From: Nocardia caishijiensis NBRC 108228
Lineage (GTDB): Bacteria; Actinomycetota; Actinomycetes; Mycobacteriales; Mycobacteriaceae
Length of the DNA stretch: 64,000 nt
Direction of reading: 5' to 3'
NCBI RefSeq assembly: GCF_001612825.1
Contig: NZ_BDBE01000033.1
Coordinates: forward strand, 62,001 to 126,000
Position 1 is the first letter of the stretch, and every line of letters begins with the position of its first letter. The notes under the pieces are model-generated. The model made no database searches, was not told where the DNA came from, and saw nothing but the letters and a program-made list of their open reading frames with translations. Of this stretch, positions 17,655-26,409 are shown one piece after another. The translations under genes and the position numbers were made by a program.

Positions 17655-18740
17655 ATGATGGTCGGATGGGGCACCGCGGTGCGCAATATCGGCGCCTTGT
17701 TCCGGGCGGGGGTCGAGCCGTACACCCCGACACCATCGGTCGACGTCTATCGCCATCCGCACCGACGGCTGCGGCACTACCGCCGCGCGACCGCGGGCAG
17801 CGGCAATCCGATCCTGCTCGTCCCGCCGCTGGCGGTCACCATCTCCTGCTACGACCTGCGACCCAGCCAGAGCCTGGTCGAGTTCCTGCTCGATCTCGGG
17901 CGTGAGGTCTATGTCATCGACTACGGCGACATCACCTACGCCGACCGCGATCTCGGCTTCGAGGAATGGGTCGACGACATCGTCCCCGACGCGATCCGCC
18001 GGGTCAGCGCCGAGCAGGCCTACGCGCCGGTCGAGGTGATCGGCTGGTCGTTCGGCGGCACCATCAGCCTGCTGACCACCGCCGCGGACCCCGCACTACC
18101 CGTCTCCTCGGTGACCGCGGTCGGCACCCCCTTCGACCAACGCCGCAACGGACAGATGGCGCTGGCCAGATCACTCGGCCGACTCGCACCGACCCAGCTC
18201 GTCACCGCGCCGGTGCGGCTCCTCGGCGGTATCCCCAAGCACGCCGTGCGCCTCGGCTTCCGCGCCCAATCACTGGACCGCGAGCTGACCAAACCCCTCT
18301 ACATCGCGCGCCACGTGGGCGACACCGAGTCCCTGGCGCGGATGCAGGCCGTGGACCGGTTCATGGATACGATGCCCGGCTACCCGGGCCGCTTCTACCG
18401 GCAGGTCTACCGTCAGCTGATCCTGCGCAACGAAATGTGGACGGGCACAGTGCATCTCAACCCAGAACACGCCGTGGACCTGACCACCGTCACCGTCCCG
18501 GTCCTGCTGATCGGCGGCAACCGCGACACCTTGGCCTCCGCCGCCTCGGTAGCGGCCGGAGTCGAGGTCCTCACTCGAGCCCCGGTCACCTTCGCCGAGG
18601 TCGACGGCAGCCACCTCGGCATCATCGCGGGCCCGAACGCGCGCACCGGCACCTGGACCGCCATCGCCGACTTCCTCGCCCGCACCGACCGGCGAAATGT
18701 CGACGAGCCACGCGACGACTCCGTCAGCGTGCCGGTCTGA
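17655..18740 (+). CDS. Alpha/beta-fold hydrolase, PhaC-like branch
   Basis: 361 residues. Strand-loop ILLVPPLAVTISCYDLRPSQ, nucleophile elbow GWSFGG with Ser (PHA synthases have Cys here), acid region VLLIGGNRDTL and late histidine in VDGSHLGIIAG. The PPLA and YDLRP features are those of polyhydroxyalkanoate-synthase-like hydrolases. A strong ribosome site GGAGGGA precedes ATG 17655. Divergent from the thiolase operon with a shared operator word, so it probably releases or activates a substrate for that pathway. Confidence 0.85.
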   Translation: MMVGWGTAVRNIGALFRAGVEPYTPTPSVDVYRHPHRRLRHYRRATAGSGNPILLVPPLAVTISCYDLRPSQSLVEFLLDLGREVYVIDYGDITYADRDLGFEEWVDDIVPDAIRRVSAEQAYAPVEVIGWSFGGTISLLTTAADPALPVSSVTAVGTPFDQRRNGQMALARSLGRLAPTQLVTAPVRLLGGIPKHAVRLGFRAQSLDRELTKPLYIARHVGDTESLARMQAVDRFMDTMPGYPGRFYRQVYRQLILRNEMWTGTVHLNPEHAVDLTTVTVPVLLIGGNRDTLASAASVAAGVEVLTRAPVTFAEVDGSHLGIIAGPNARTGTWTAIADFLARTDRRNVDEPRDDSVSVPV

Positions 18741-18864
18741 CCCCGGCCCCAGGGCGCCCGATCCGACGTCGTGGGGAGAACACCGAGCCCGGCGGCGACC
18801 AGCGCCGCCGGGCGAGCCGGACCGATGCCGTGTCAAGAGTGGGCGACAGGTAATCTTGCCCCTC

Positions 18865-18945
18865 ATGTGGATCATTCTCGCCATCTCCGTGGTCAGCTCT
18901 GTCGCCATCGCGATCCTGTTCGCGACGGGGTTCCCCAAGGACTGA
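18865..18945 (+). CDS. Possible 26-residue single-pass membrane peptide
   Basis: The frame encodes 26 residues with one hydrophobic stretch (IILAISVVSSVAIAILFATG) and a charged end (FPKD). It lies alone between the hydrolase and the ABC exporter. Composition argues for translation, but there is no strong ribosome site and no family that I recognise. Confidence 0.4.
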   Translation: MWIILAISVVSSVAIAILFATGFPKD

Positions 18946-19010
18946 CAGCGATCGGCGAACAACGCCGTTTTCGTCCTGATCCAGGGGCGGCCGCCTAGAG
19001 TTGACTGATT

Positions 19011-19886
19011 GTGCGGGGCAATGCGGAGGGGGACGCGGGGATCGCTCTCGCGGTGCGCCGACGCAGGTGCCGACGGCGCGCACCGGGTACCGCCGGGGTG
19101 TACTGGACGCTCGCACGGGCGGGTTTCCAACGGCAGGCGCAATACAAGCTGGCGATGTTCGCCGGACTGTTCACCAACTGTGTCTTCGGGTTCGTCCGTG
19201 CCGCGGTGATGGTCGCGGCGGTGCGATCGGCCGGTGATTTCGGCGGGTACGACGAGGCAACCATCGCCGCGTACGTGTGGTTGTCGCAGGCACTGCTCGG
19301 GGCCACGCAGTTCATGGGGCCACCGATCGAGCTGGTCGAGCGGATCAAGACCGGTGACGTCGCCATCGATTTCCTGCGACCGGTCGACGTGCAGCTCGGC
19401 TATCTCGCCGCCGACATGGGTCGGGCGGCGTGCACCTTCCTGCCGCGCGCGTTGCCGAGCATTCTGATCGGCGCGACGGTGTTCGGCCTGTCGATGCCGG
19501 ACACACCGCTGGCCTGTCTGCTCGGCCTGATGAGTGTGCTGCTCGCGGTCGCGTTGTCGTTCCTGTGCTTGTTCGCGGTGGCGCTGTGTGGTTTCTGGGT
19601 GGTGGAGATCCGTGGCATCCGCACGCTGTACCAGATCGTCGGCACGTTCCTCGCTGGGCTTTTCGTTCCGGTGCACATGTTCCCCGAGTGGTTGCGCGTA
19701 GTCGCGCACGCTACCCCGTTTCCATCCATCCTCCAGTCCCCGATCGATACGCTGTCAGGGCGGGTCACCGGAATGGAAGCCTTGACGACCGTAGCGGTTC
19801 AAGGCTTCTGGGTCCTGGTGATCGGGCTGCTCGGCAGGGTGTTGTTGCGAGCGGGTCAACGCAGGTTGGAGGTACAGGGTGGCTGA
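19011..19886 (+). CDS. ABC-2 exporter membrane subunit 1
   Basis: 291 residues, about six membrane helices, of the ABC-2 / DUF990 group (YWTLARAGFQRQAQYKLAMF at the N-terminus, later EIRGIRTLYQIVGTFLAGLF and PVHMFPEWL). The first 30 residues are Arg-rich and unlikely; an internal GTG at about 19098 may be the true start. First gene of a three-gene operon (two permeases and an ATPase) and overlaps the next gene by eight bases. Substrate unknown; homologues are spread over actinobacteria without characterised cargo. Confidence 0.88.
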   Translation: MRGNAEGDAGIALAVRRRRCRRRAPGTAGVYWTLARAGFQRQAQYKLAMFAGLFTNCVFGFVRAAVMVAAVRSAGDFGGYDEATIAAYVWLSQALLGATQFMGPPIELVERIKTGDVAIDFLRPVDVQLGYLAADMGRAACTFLPRALPSILIGATVFGLSMPDTPLACLLGLMSVLLAVALSFLCLFAVALCGFWVVEIRGIRTLYQIVGTFLAGLFVPVHMFPEWLRVVAHATPFPSILQSPIDTLSGRVTGMEALTTVAVQGFWVLVIGLLGRVLLRAGQRRLEVQGG

Positions 19887-20712
19887 ACCGGAGACCGCGC
19901 GCATTGTGTCCGGGACCTGGTTCACCCCCTACCTCGCAGTATTGCGTTCGCGCGTGAAAGCACAGCGGGTCTACCGGATCTCGTTCGCCACCGAGGTGTT
20001 CAGCGCGTTCCTGATCGGGCTCGTCGAGTTCGCCGAGGTGTGGGTGATCTTCCACAATGTCGGCACCCTCGGCGGACTCGACGTCGACGCGGCACTGTTG
20101 CTGTTCGGCCTGTCCAACACCGCCTTCGCGCTCGCGCAGGTCCTGGTCGGCCACCTCGACTCGCTGCCGACGATGATCCGCATGGGCACCCTCGACGCGT
20201 ATCACCTTCGCCCGCAACCACTGCTGATGCAACTAATCACCAGCGACATCTCACTGCGCCGGATCGCCCGCGCCGCCGTCGCGGTGATCGTGCTCGGCAT
20301 CGGGCTGTGGCGCAACGACATCGACTGGGGCATCGCGCCGGTTACCTTGATCGTGATCACCCTGCTGAGTGGAATCGCGCTGTTCTGTGGCCTTTTCGTA
20401 TGCGCGGCGGGGCTACAGTTCTTCTTGATAGACGGTGCCGAGCTCACCAACAGCTTCACCTACGGCGGCTCGTTCGCCGCGATGCAACCGGCCTCGGTGT
20501 TCCCGACACCGCTGAAACTGTTGTTCGGGTTCGCGATTCCGGTCGCGTTCACGGCGTACGTGCCGACCACAGCGCTGCTCGGTCTGCCAGGTCCGCCGCT
20601 GCTCCCGGCATGGTCGGCGTGGCTCACGCCGCTGGCCGCCGCCTGGGTGTGGTTGCTCGCGGCGGCGGCGTGGCGGGTCGGGACACGGCATTATCAGGGA
20701 GGAGGCGGATAA
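19879..20712 (+). CDS. ABC-2 exporter membrane subunit 2
   Basis: 277 residues, six predicted helices, same ABC-2/DUF990 family as the preceding gene (RSRVKAQRVYRISFATEVFS, then LGTLDAYHLRPQPLLMQL). The GTG start lies within the end of subunit 1, so translation is coupled. Paired permeases of this family form a heterodimeric channel powered by the ATPase encoded next. Confidence 0.88.
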   Translation: MAEPETARIVSGTWFTPYLAVLRSRVKAQRVYRISFATEVFSAFLIGLVEFAEVWVIFHNVGTLGGLDVDAALLLFGLSNTAFALAQVLVGHLDSLPTMIRMGTLDAYHLRPQPLLMQLITSDISLRRIARAAVAVIVLGIGLWRNDIDWGIAPVTLIVITLLSGIALFCGLFVCAAGLQFFLIDGAELTNSFTYGGSFAAMQPASVFPTPLKLLFGFAIPVAFTAYVPTTALLGLPGPPLLPAWSAWLTPLAAAWVWLLAAAAWRVGTRHYQGGGG

Positions 20713-20714
20713 CG

Positions 20715-21707
20715 ATGGACGACAACGGCACATCGGATCCGATCATCGACATCGACGACCTCACCCGGCAATTCAGCGTCTACCGCAAGAACGGCAGCCG
20801 CTGGCGCAGACATCGCGACGTCATCACCGCCGTGGACCGGATGAGCTTCACGGTCGAACGCGGGTCGGCCGTCGGCTACATCGGCGCCAACGGCGCGGGT
20901 AAGTCGACCACCATCAAGATGCTCACCGGCATCCTCGTCCCGACCACGGGCACGGTCCGCACGTGCGGCCTCGAACCCGTGCGACAGCGCCGCGAACTGG
21001 CCTCGCGGATCGGTGTGGTGTTCGGTCAGCGGTCCCAACTGTGGTGGGATCTGCCGCTGCACGAATCGTTTTCGATCCTCGCCGCGATCCACCGGCTCGA
21101 CCCGGAGGTCGCGGACAAACGAACACACGAACTCGTCGAACAGCTGGAGATGGCCGACACCCTCGACACACCGGTGCGTCAGCTCTCGCTTGGTCAGCGG
21201 ATGCGCGCCGAAGTGGCGGCCGCCCTGCTGCATTCGCCGGAGCTGGTGATTCTCGACGAGCCGACGATCGGTCTCGACGTGTTGTCCAAACAACGATTAC
21301 GCGAGTTCCTGCGCGCCGAGCGGATGGAGCGCGGAACCACCCTGCTGCTCACCACCCACGACATGGGCGATATCGAACGGCTCTGCGAACGGGTGCTCGT
21401 GGTCGACCACGGCAGGCTCGTCTACGACGGTTCGCTCACCGGTCTCGGTGCCACCGTCGGCGCGCGTCGGGTGCTCGTCGTCGACCTGGCCGAGCCCACA
21501 CCGGATCTCGACGATCTGCCGTGCGGCGCGCAATTGCTGTCGAGCGCGGCGGGCGGGATGCGTCAGCGTCTGGCGTTCGACGCCGAACACACCACCGCCG
21601 CGGCGTTGCTCGCGGCGGTCTCGGATCGGGTCAAGGTGCGCGATCTGTCCATCGAGGAGCCGGGCATCGAGGACGTGGTGCGCCGAATCTATGAATCGGC
21701 GCGCTGA
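20715..21707 (+). CDS. ABC exporter ATP-binding subunit
   Basis: 330 residues. Walker A GANGAGKST at 57-65, Q loop VVFGQRSQLWWDLP, signature LSLGQRMR, Walker B LVILDEPTIGLD, switch His in LLTTHDMGD. The degenerate signature (LSLGQ) and the WWDLP after the Q loop are hallmarks of the NatA-like ATPases that pair with DUF990 permeases. It starts two bases after subunit 2, with GGAGGCGG upstream. Confidence 0.93.
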   Translation: MDDNGTSDPIIDIDDLTRQFSVYRKNGSRWRRHRDVITAVDRMSFTVERGSAVGYIGANGAGKSTTIKMLTGILVPTTGTVRTCGLEPVRQRRELASRIGVVFGQRSQLWWDLPLHESFSILAAIHRLDPEVADKRTHELVEQLEMADTLDTPVRQLSLGQRMRAEVAAALLHSPELVILDEPTIGLDVLSKQRLREFLRAERMERGTTLLLTTHDMGDIERLCERVLVVDHGRLVYDGSLTGLGATVGARRVLVVDLAEPTPDLDDLPCGAQLLSSAAGGMRQRLAFDAEHTTAAALLAAVSDRVKVRDLSIEEPGIEDVVRRIYESAR

Positions 21708-21709
21708 GA

Positions 21710-22060
21710 TCAGCTCGGCGCGTTCGGATTCCCCGAGTACATACTCACCTCGCCACCTTCCCCGATGAAGGCGTTGACCAGCATGATCCGTTGCGCCCGC
21801 AACTCCTCGGCGTCGGGGGCGCTGGTGGTGATGGCGATCTGCGGGATGGCCGCCCAGTTCACCACGTAGCGCTGCGGCGGTCCCTCGTCGTCGGACAGGC
21901 GGGCGAGCCGGAACACCGACACCGCACGACGTTCCATGAGGTCGCGGACGACGTCGGCGATTCGCTGGGGATCTTCCAGCGCGAAGAGGAAGCCGAAAGT
22001 CAGCTCGGGCGAGGACACATAGGCCGGCACATCTACCGAGGCTAGTGCATACGCGGGCAT
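21710..22060 (-). CDS. Hypothetical protein, 116 residues
   Basis: Soluble, no signal peptide or recognised domain. The middle (PQRIADVVRDLMERRAVSVF and RYVVNWAAIPQIAITTSA) looks like a real alternating helix/strand fold. Converges on the ABC ATPase with only two bases between stops, leaving no terminator space. Not recognised. Confidence 0.6.
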   Translation of the reverse strand: MPAYALASVDVPAYVSSPELTFGFLFALEDPQRIADVVRDLMERRAVSVFRLARLSDDEGPPQRYVVNWAAIPQIAITTSAPDAEELRAQRIMLVNAFIGEGGEVSMYSGNPNAPS

Positions 22061-22358
22061 CGGCGTGGGCGAGATTGCCGTGAATGTGCCGCGTCGGTTT
22101 CCCGGTCACCGGCAGGTGACCCGCCCGTCATCGGCACATAACAATTTCTGCCTGCCGCGAGTTTTGTACACCATACTATTGCGCGTCGATCCTGGATCGC
22201 GCTTTCCTGGAAGGGTCCCGATTTCCCGGGCCGTCATCCTCACCGCAGCGTCGCGGAATTCGTCGGCGCCTGGGCGGGTCTACGCCGGTGCCGGGGCGCG
22301 TCCCGGCGATTCCCCGGCCCGGCGTATCCACCTCGCAAGCTTTTCAGGGGCGTGCACC
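22061..22358. other. Intergenic region with candidate promoter
   Basis: Divergent gap of 298 bases. An AT-richer patch at about 22137-22185 holds a possible -10 (TACTAT) and upstream TTGTAC-like words reading rightwards to the DUF4254-like gene. Nothing coding is supported; the open frame that continues leftwards has unusual composition. Confidence 0.4.
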
Positions 22359-22844
22359 ATGCCGATCGACTCCGGCCACCTGACACAACCACCGTCGCCG
22401 TCGGCCTTGTTACGGGCGTTCGTCCGGCCGATCGATCGCAACCGCCCCCATCACCGGGTGCTCGACGCGGCCGCCGCCCTCGCCGAATGCCACGCCCGCC
22501 GGTACGCGGTGATCGAGGAGGCCCGCGATCCGGCGGTGTCGAGCGCGCGGATCCTGTGCCTGATCGACGAGATCGACCGTGAACGCAGCACCCAGATGAC
22601 GCTCATCGACACCTGGGTGGCCACCAACCTGGCCCATCGCGCGGGCGCCTCGCTGCACACCGAGACGCTCGGCGCGGTGATCGACCGGATGGCACGAAAA
22701 TGGATCGCCGCCCAGCATGCGCTGGACGGCGATCCGGAGGGTCGTACTCATCTGCACTGGTCCCGGCTGGCCGAACTGGCCGACGGTTACCGCGATCTCA
22801 TCACCGATGTGATCGAGCACCGCCGCCGGTTGCCGGTGTGGTGA
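22359..22844 (+). CDS. DUF4254-like protein
   Basis: 161 residues, mostly helical. ECHARRYAVIEEARDPAVSS, then LIDEIDRERSTQMTLIDTWV are the kind of conserved helices seen in DUF4254 proteins, whose role is unknown and which in Nocardia are often associated with secreted-lipid loci. ATG 22359 is chosen; the frame is open for a further 100 codons upstream but that part is Arg/Ser/Pro-rich and reads as noise. Its end is one base from the end of the convergent next gene. Confidence 0.65.
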   Translation: MPIDSGHLTQPPSPSALLRAFVRPIDRNRPHHRVLDAAAALAECHARRYAVIEEARDPAVSSARILCLIDEIDRERSTQMTLIDTWVATNLAHRAGASLHTETLGAVIDRMARKWIAAQHALDGDPEGRTHLHWSRLAELADGYRDLITDVIEHRRRLPVW

Positions 22845-23153
22845 TCAGTGCTGGTCGGGAACCGGCTTCGGCGTGACGACCTCGGTCTCGACGACCTCGG
22901 TCCCGGCCTCGGCGACGGGACGCTCGGCCACGCGCACCTCGTCGGCGTCGTAGTCCGAGTCCGCCGCGTCACGGCGCGCCGCGGCGGCCGCTTCCTTCAT
23001 CTCGATCACGTCGGTGATGAACTCACCGATCTCCCGAGCCACTCCCGCGACGGTTCCGGTGATGAGCGCGGCGATATTGCCCACCCGCTGCGCACCGGAG
23101 GTCGTCATTTCCTGGACGAGATCCTTGTTGGTTTCGAATTTGCCGACCATCAC
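22845..23153 (-). CDS. Conserved hypothetical downstream of desA3
   Basis: 102 residues. The N-terminal half (MVGKFETNKDLVQEMTTSGA then VGNIAALITGTVAGVAREIG) is amphipathic and semi-hydrophobic. The C-terminal half is acidic, Val/Glu-rich and disordered. Its start overlaps the desaturase stop by four bases, so it is co-translated with desA3 and the reductase. Possibly a membrane-associated helper of the desaturase complex, on context only. Confidence 0.7.
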   Translation of the reverse strand: MMVGKFETNKDLVQEMTTSGAQRVGNIAALITGTVAGVAREIGEFITDVIEMKEAAAAARRDAADSDYDADEVRVAERPVAEAGTEVVETEVVTPKPVPDQH

Positions 23154-24298
23154 ACGCCCACTTCGGTTGCCTTCCGATTACGCATAACGATAACACCGGG
23201 CTTGGGCGCCCTCTTGATGATGTTGTCGGGCAACGCGAGCTGGAAGATCTTGACCCACACCGAACCGATCTGCTTGGAGAAACGGCCGGTGTTGTAGGGC
23301 AGACCGTACTTCTCGCACAGCGCCTTCACCTCGGGCGCCATTTCCGGGTACCGGTTGGCCGGGATATCCGGGAACAAGTGGTGCTCGATCTGGTGCGAGA
23401 GGTTGCCCGACATGATGTGGAACAGTCGCGAGCCCTTGATGTTGGCCGAGCCGAGCATCTGGCGCACGTACCACTCACCGCGGGTCTCCTCGGCGGTCTC
23501 CTCCTTGGTGAACGTCTGCACGCCCGCCGGGAAGTGACCGCAGAAGATGATGGAGAAGGTCCACAGGTTGCGCACCAGGTTCGCGGCCGCGTTGCCCGCC
23601 AGGGTGTGCAGGAACAGCGGGCCGGTCAGAGCCGGGAACACCACGTAGTCCTTGAGGACCTGCCTGCCCGCCTTCCTGGCCTGCCCCTTGAGCAGCGGCT
23701 TGAGGTCGGACCACTTGCGCTTGCCCTTGATGATGTTGTCGGCTTCGAGGTCGTGCACCATCACGCCCCACTCGAACAGCACCATCAGCAGGAAGGCATA
23801 GACGGGGTTGCCCAGGTAGTAGGGGTTCCACTTCTGACCCTCATCGATACGCAGGATGCCGTAACCGATGTCGCGGTCCATGTCGTGGATGTTGGTGTAG
23901 GTGTGGTGCATGTAGTTGTGCGAGTGCTTCCACTGATCGGCCGGGCACACGGTGTCCCAGTCGAATTCGCGGGAGTTCACGCCGCGCTCACGCATCCAGT
24001 CGTACTGACCGTGCATGACGTTGTGGCCGATCTCCATGTTGTCGAGGATCTTCGACGCACCGAGCGCGGCGACACCGGCCAGCCAGAACGGCGGCAGGAA
24101 GCCGAGGTACATCAGTCCTCGGCCCGCCACCTCGAGCCCACGCTGGGTCTTGATGATCTTGTAGATGTAGTCGCGGTCGCGTTCGCCGAGGTCGGCGACG
24201 ACGCGGGCACGCAGGTCGTCGAGCGCCTTGCCGAGCTCTTCGACCTGGTCGGGGGTCAGGATGACCGGGCCGTCTGCGGTTTCGGTGAGGATCGTCAT
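23150..24298 (-). CDS. desA3: Acyl-CoA/fatty acid desaturase, DesA3-type
   Basis: 382 residues, membrane diiron desaturase. Three histidine boxes: GHNVMH (92-96), HSHNYMHH (125-132) and HQIEHHLFPDIPANRYPEMA near residue 320. Hydrophobic pairs lie between them. Mycobacterial DesA3 (Rv3229c) converts stearoyl-CoA to oleoyl-CoA with electrons from Rv3230c; the same gene pair is present here in the same order. Gene follows the reductase by 40 bases and is read from the same divergent promoter. Confidence 0.95.
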   Translation of the reverse strand: MTILTETADGPVILTPDQVEELGKALDDLRARVVADLGERDRDYIYKIIKTQRGLEVAGRGLMYLGFLPPFWLAGVAALGASKILDNMEIGHNVMHGQYDWMRERGVNSREFDWDTVCPADQWKHSHNYMHHTYTNIHDMDRDIGYGILRIDEGQKWNPYYLGNPVYAFLLMVLFEWGVMVHDLEADNIIKGKRKWSDLKPLLKGQARKAGRQVLKDYVVFPALTGPLFLHTLAGNAAANLVRNLWTFSIIFCGHFPAGVQTFTKEETAEETRGEWYVRQMLGSANIKGSRLFHIMSGNLSHQIEHHLFPDIPANRYPEMAPEVKALCEKYGLPYNTGRFSKQIGSVWVKIFQLALPDNIIKRAPKPGVIVMRNRKATEVGV

Positions 24299-24338
24299 AG
24301 CAGTATCTCCCCTGGGTTGTTTCGCGGTGATCGGTTGA

Positions 24339-25430
24339 CTAGAGGGCGATGTCGACGTCGCCGACGGCGGTGTTCACGCAGATCTGGATCTGCTTGTCGG
24401 GGTCGGCGTCGAGTTCGCCGGTGCGCAGGTTGCGGGTGCAGCCGGACACCTTGGTCGCGGTGCAGGAGAAGCAGATCCCCATGCGGCAGCCGTATTCCGG
24501 GGTGAGCCCGGCCGATTCGGCCTGTTCGAGCAGCGAGGAACCGTTGTTCTCGGCGGCGACGTCGCTGCCGGAGAAGGTGACGGTGCCGGTGGCCTCGGCC
24601 GGGTCGACCGGAACGGTGGTGAGGGTGAACTCCTCGCTGTGCACCCGATCGGCCAGACCCTCGGCCTCGAAGATGGTTCGCACGGCCCGCATCAGCGGCG
24701 GCGGACCACACACGAAGGTCTGCGAGTCGGCGAACCAGGGCGCCACCCGCTCGAGCTCGTCGTAGTCGAAGAAGCCGCTGCCGGGGGACGTCTCACCGTC
24801 GATCACGGTGCCCGGCTCCACCGGGTAGCGGTATTCCACCCGGAAGTTGGGGCGCCGGTTGGCGATCGCGGCCAGCTCCGCGCGGTGCGGAACCATCTCC
24901 GGCTGACGCGCGTAGTGCAGGAAGGTGACCTCACCGGTGTACGCCTCGGCATCGAGGGTGCGCAGCATCGACAGCACCGGGGTGATGCCGCTGCCACCAC
25001 TGATGAGCAGCACCTTCGCGGGTCGCTGGGCGGGGAGCGCGAACACACCGCCCGCGGGCTCCAGGTTGACGATCATGCCCGGTTCGGCGTGATCGTGTAG
25101 GTAGTTCGAAACCAGCCCACCCGGATGCGCCTTGACGGTGAGCTGCAGGAAACGGTCGCTGCCGCCCTCCGGGTCGATGGGTGAGTAGCAGCGCACGTGG
25201 CGAACGCCGTCGATCAGTACACCGATCTGGATGTACTGCCCGGCCTTGTGGCCACGCCAGCGCCGCGAGGTACGCAGGGTCAGCGTCACCGAGCCGGGCA
25301 CCGTGCGCGAGACATGGGTGACCTCGGCACGCAGCTCCCGCGCGGTCAGCGCCGGGCTGACGAGCTCGAGGTACCGGTCCAGCGGATGCGGCGTCGTCAA
25401 CGTCTGCACCAGGTCGATCAGTCCCACCAT
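24339..25430 (-). CDS. Ferredoxin-NAD(P) reductase fused to 2Fe-2S domain (Rv3230c-like)
   Basis: 363 residues. FAD site VRCYSP, NAD(P) site LLISGGSGITPVLSML and CGPPPLMRAV, and a C-terminal plant-type ferredoxin with cysteines in YGCRMGICFSCTATKVSGC and QICVN. It passes electrons from NADPH to the DesA3-type desaturase. Start ATG 25430 is used because the longer frame passes through the operator region and has no family match. Confidence 0.94.
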   Translation of the reverse strand: MVGLIDLVQTLTTPHPLDRYLELVSPALTARELRAEVTHVSRTVPGSVTLTLRTSRRWRGHKAGQYIQIGVLIDGVRHVRCYSPIDPEGGSDRFLQLTVKAHPGGLVSNYLHDHAEPGMIVNLEPAGGVFALPAQRPAKVLLISGGSGITPVLSMLRTLDAEAYTGEVTFLHYARQPEMVPHRAELAAIANRRPNFRVEYRYPVEPGTVIDGETSPGSGFFDYDELERVAPWFADSQTFVCGPPPLMRAVRTIFEAEGLADRVHSEEFTLTTVPVDPAEATGTVTFSGSDVAAENNGSSLLEQAESAGLTPEYGCRMGICFSCTATKVSGCTRNLRTGELDADPDKQIQICVNTAVGDVDIAL

Positions 25431-25479
25431 GTGTCTTGCCCCTCTGCGGATGTTCCGTGGACGTGCTGGCGAAAATTTC

Positions 25480-25506
25480 AGTGCACGCCTGTACACTCAC
25501 CAGTGT
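25480..25506. promoter_or_regulatory. Overlapping palindromes in the desA3 divergent promoter
   Basis: AGTGCAC-N4-GTACACT (25480-25497) overlaps ACACT-CACC-AGTGT (25493-25506), giving three alternating AGTG-type half-sites between the reductase and the TetR gene. Likely binding site of that TetR. Confidence 0.55.
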
Positions 25507-25575
25507 GCCGGATCGACCCGGTCCACTGTCAACCGGCAACGATGTGAGCCGGACTACATTTCCAAGGAAGCGACT

Positions 25576-26214
25576 ATGGTGAACGGATGTATGCTCACCG
25601 ATGTGACTGAGCAGGCAGGAACCCGGAATGAGCGCAAAGCGCACACTCGGGCGGCTCTCCTCGACGGCACGCTGGCCCTGGCGTCGGAGCGCGGATTCGC
25701 CGCACTGAGCCTGCGCGAGGTCGCGCGCTCGGCGGGGATCGTGCCGACGGCGTTCTACCGCCATTTCGCGTCGCTGGACGATCTCGGCGCCACCCTCGTC
25801 GACGAGGGCGTCACCGCGCTACGGCTGGCATTGCGCGAGGTCAGGCGCAAGCCCGACGCCCACCTCGCCGACACCGTGCGCTTCGTGTTCGAACAGGTCG
25901 CCGCCAAGCGCGCCCTGTTCGGATTCCTGCTGCGCGAGCGCCACGGCGGCTCGTCGCCGCTGCGTCAGGCCATCGCGATGGAGATGCAGCTGATCGTGCG
26001 CGAGATCGTCGCCGACCTGTCGCGGTTGCGCGCGCTCGACTCGTGGAGCACGACAGAGCTCGAGATCGCCGCCGACCTGCTGGTCAGCACCGTCACCGAC
26101 GGTATCGCGGCCTTCGTCTCGGCGACGCCGAGGGAAGAGGCCGCGGTGGTGGAGCGCACGGTGATGCAGATGCGGTTGATCGCCCTCGGCATCGCCGCCT
26201 GGACCCCGCGCTGA
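25576..26214 (+). CDS. TetR-family regulator of the desaturase locus
   Basis: 212 residues. HTH region LREVARSAGIVPTAFYRHFA after ALLDGTLALASERGFAALS. Divergent from the desaturase operon with about 145 bases between starts and a palindrome cluster in that gap. ATG 25576 follows AAGGAAG. By analogy with DesT and similar regulators, acyl-CoAs may be the ligand; this is inference. Confidence 0.9.
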   Translation: MVNGCMLTDVTEQAGTRNERKAHTRAALLDGTLALASERGFAALSLREVARSAGIVPTAFYRHFASLDDLGATLVDEGVTALRLALREVRRKPDAHLADTVRFVFEQVAAKRALFGFLLRERHGGSSPLRQAIAMEMQLIVREIVADLSRLRALDSWSTTELEIAADLLVSTVTDGIAAFVSATPREEAAVVERTVMQMRLIALGIAAWTPR

Positions 26215-26409
26215 TCCGCGTCGTCCGGGGTTTCGGGCTCACGGGCCCGCCCGAGCGTTCGCCGCGGCGGATGCGCGTCGGCGCCCGTCGAGGGCATGGT
26301 GTTCGCGGACGTTCATACCCGGTGAGTTACCCATGTTCGCCCGGTTTCCGAGGCTGATCCCCTTCGGAGTACAGGTGTTCACAGGACGGCGCGGGCAAAA
26401 TCGGTGACG

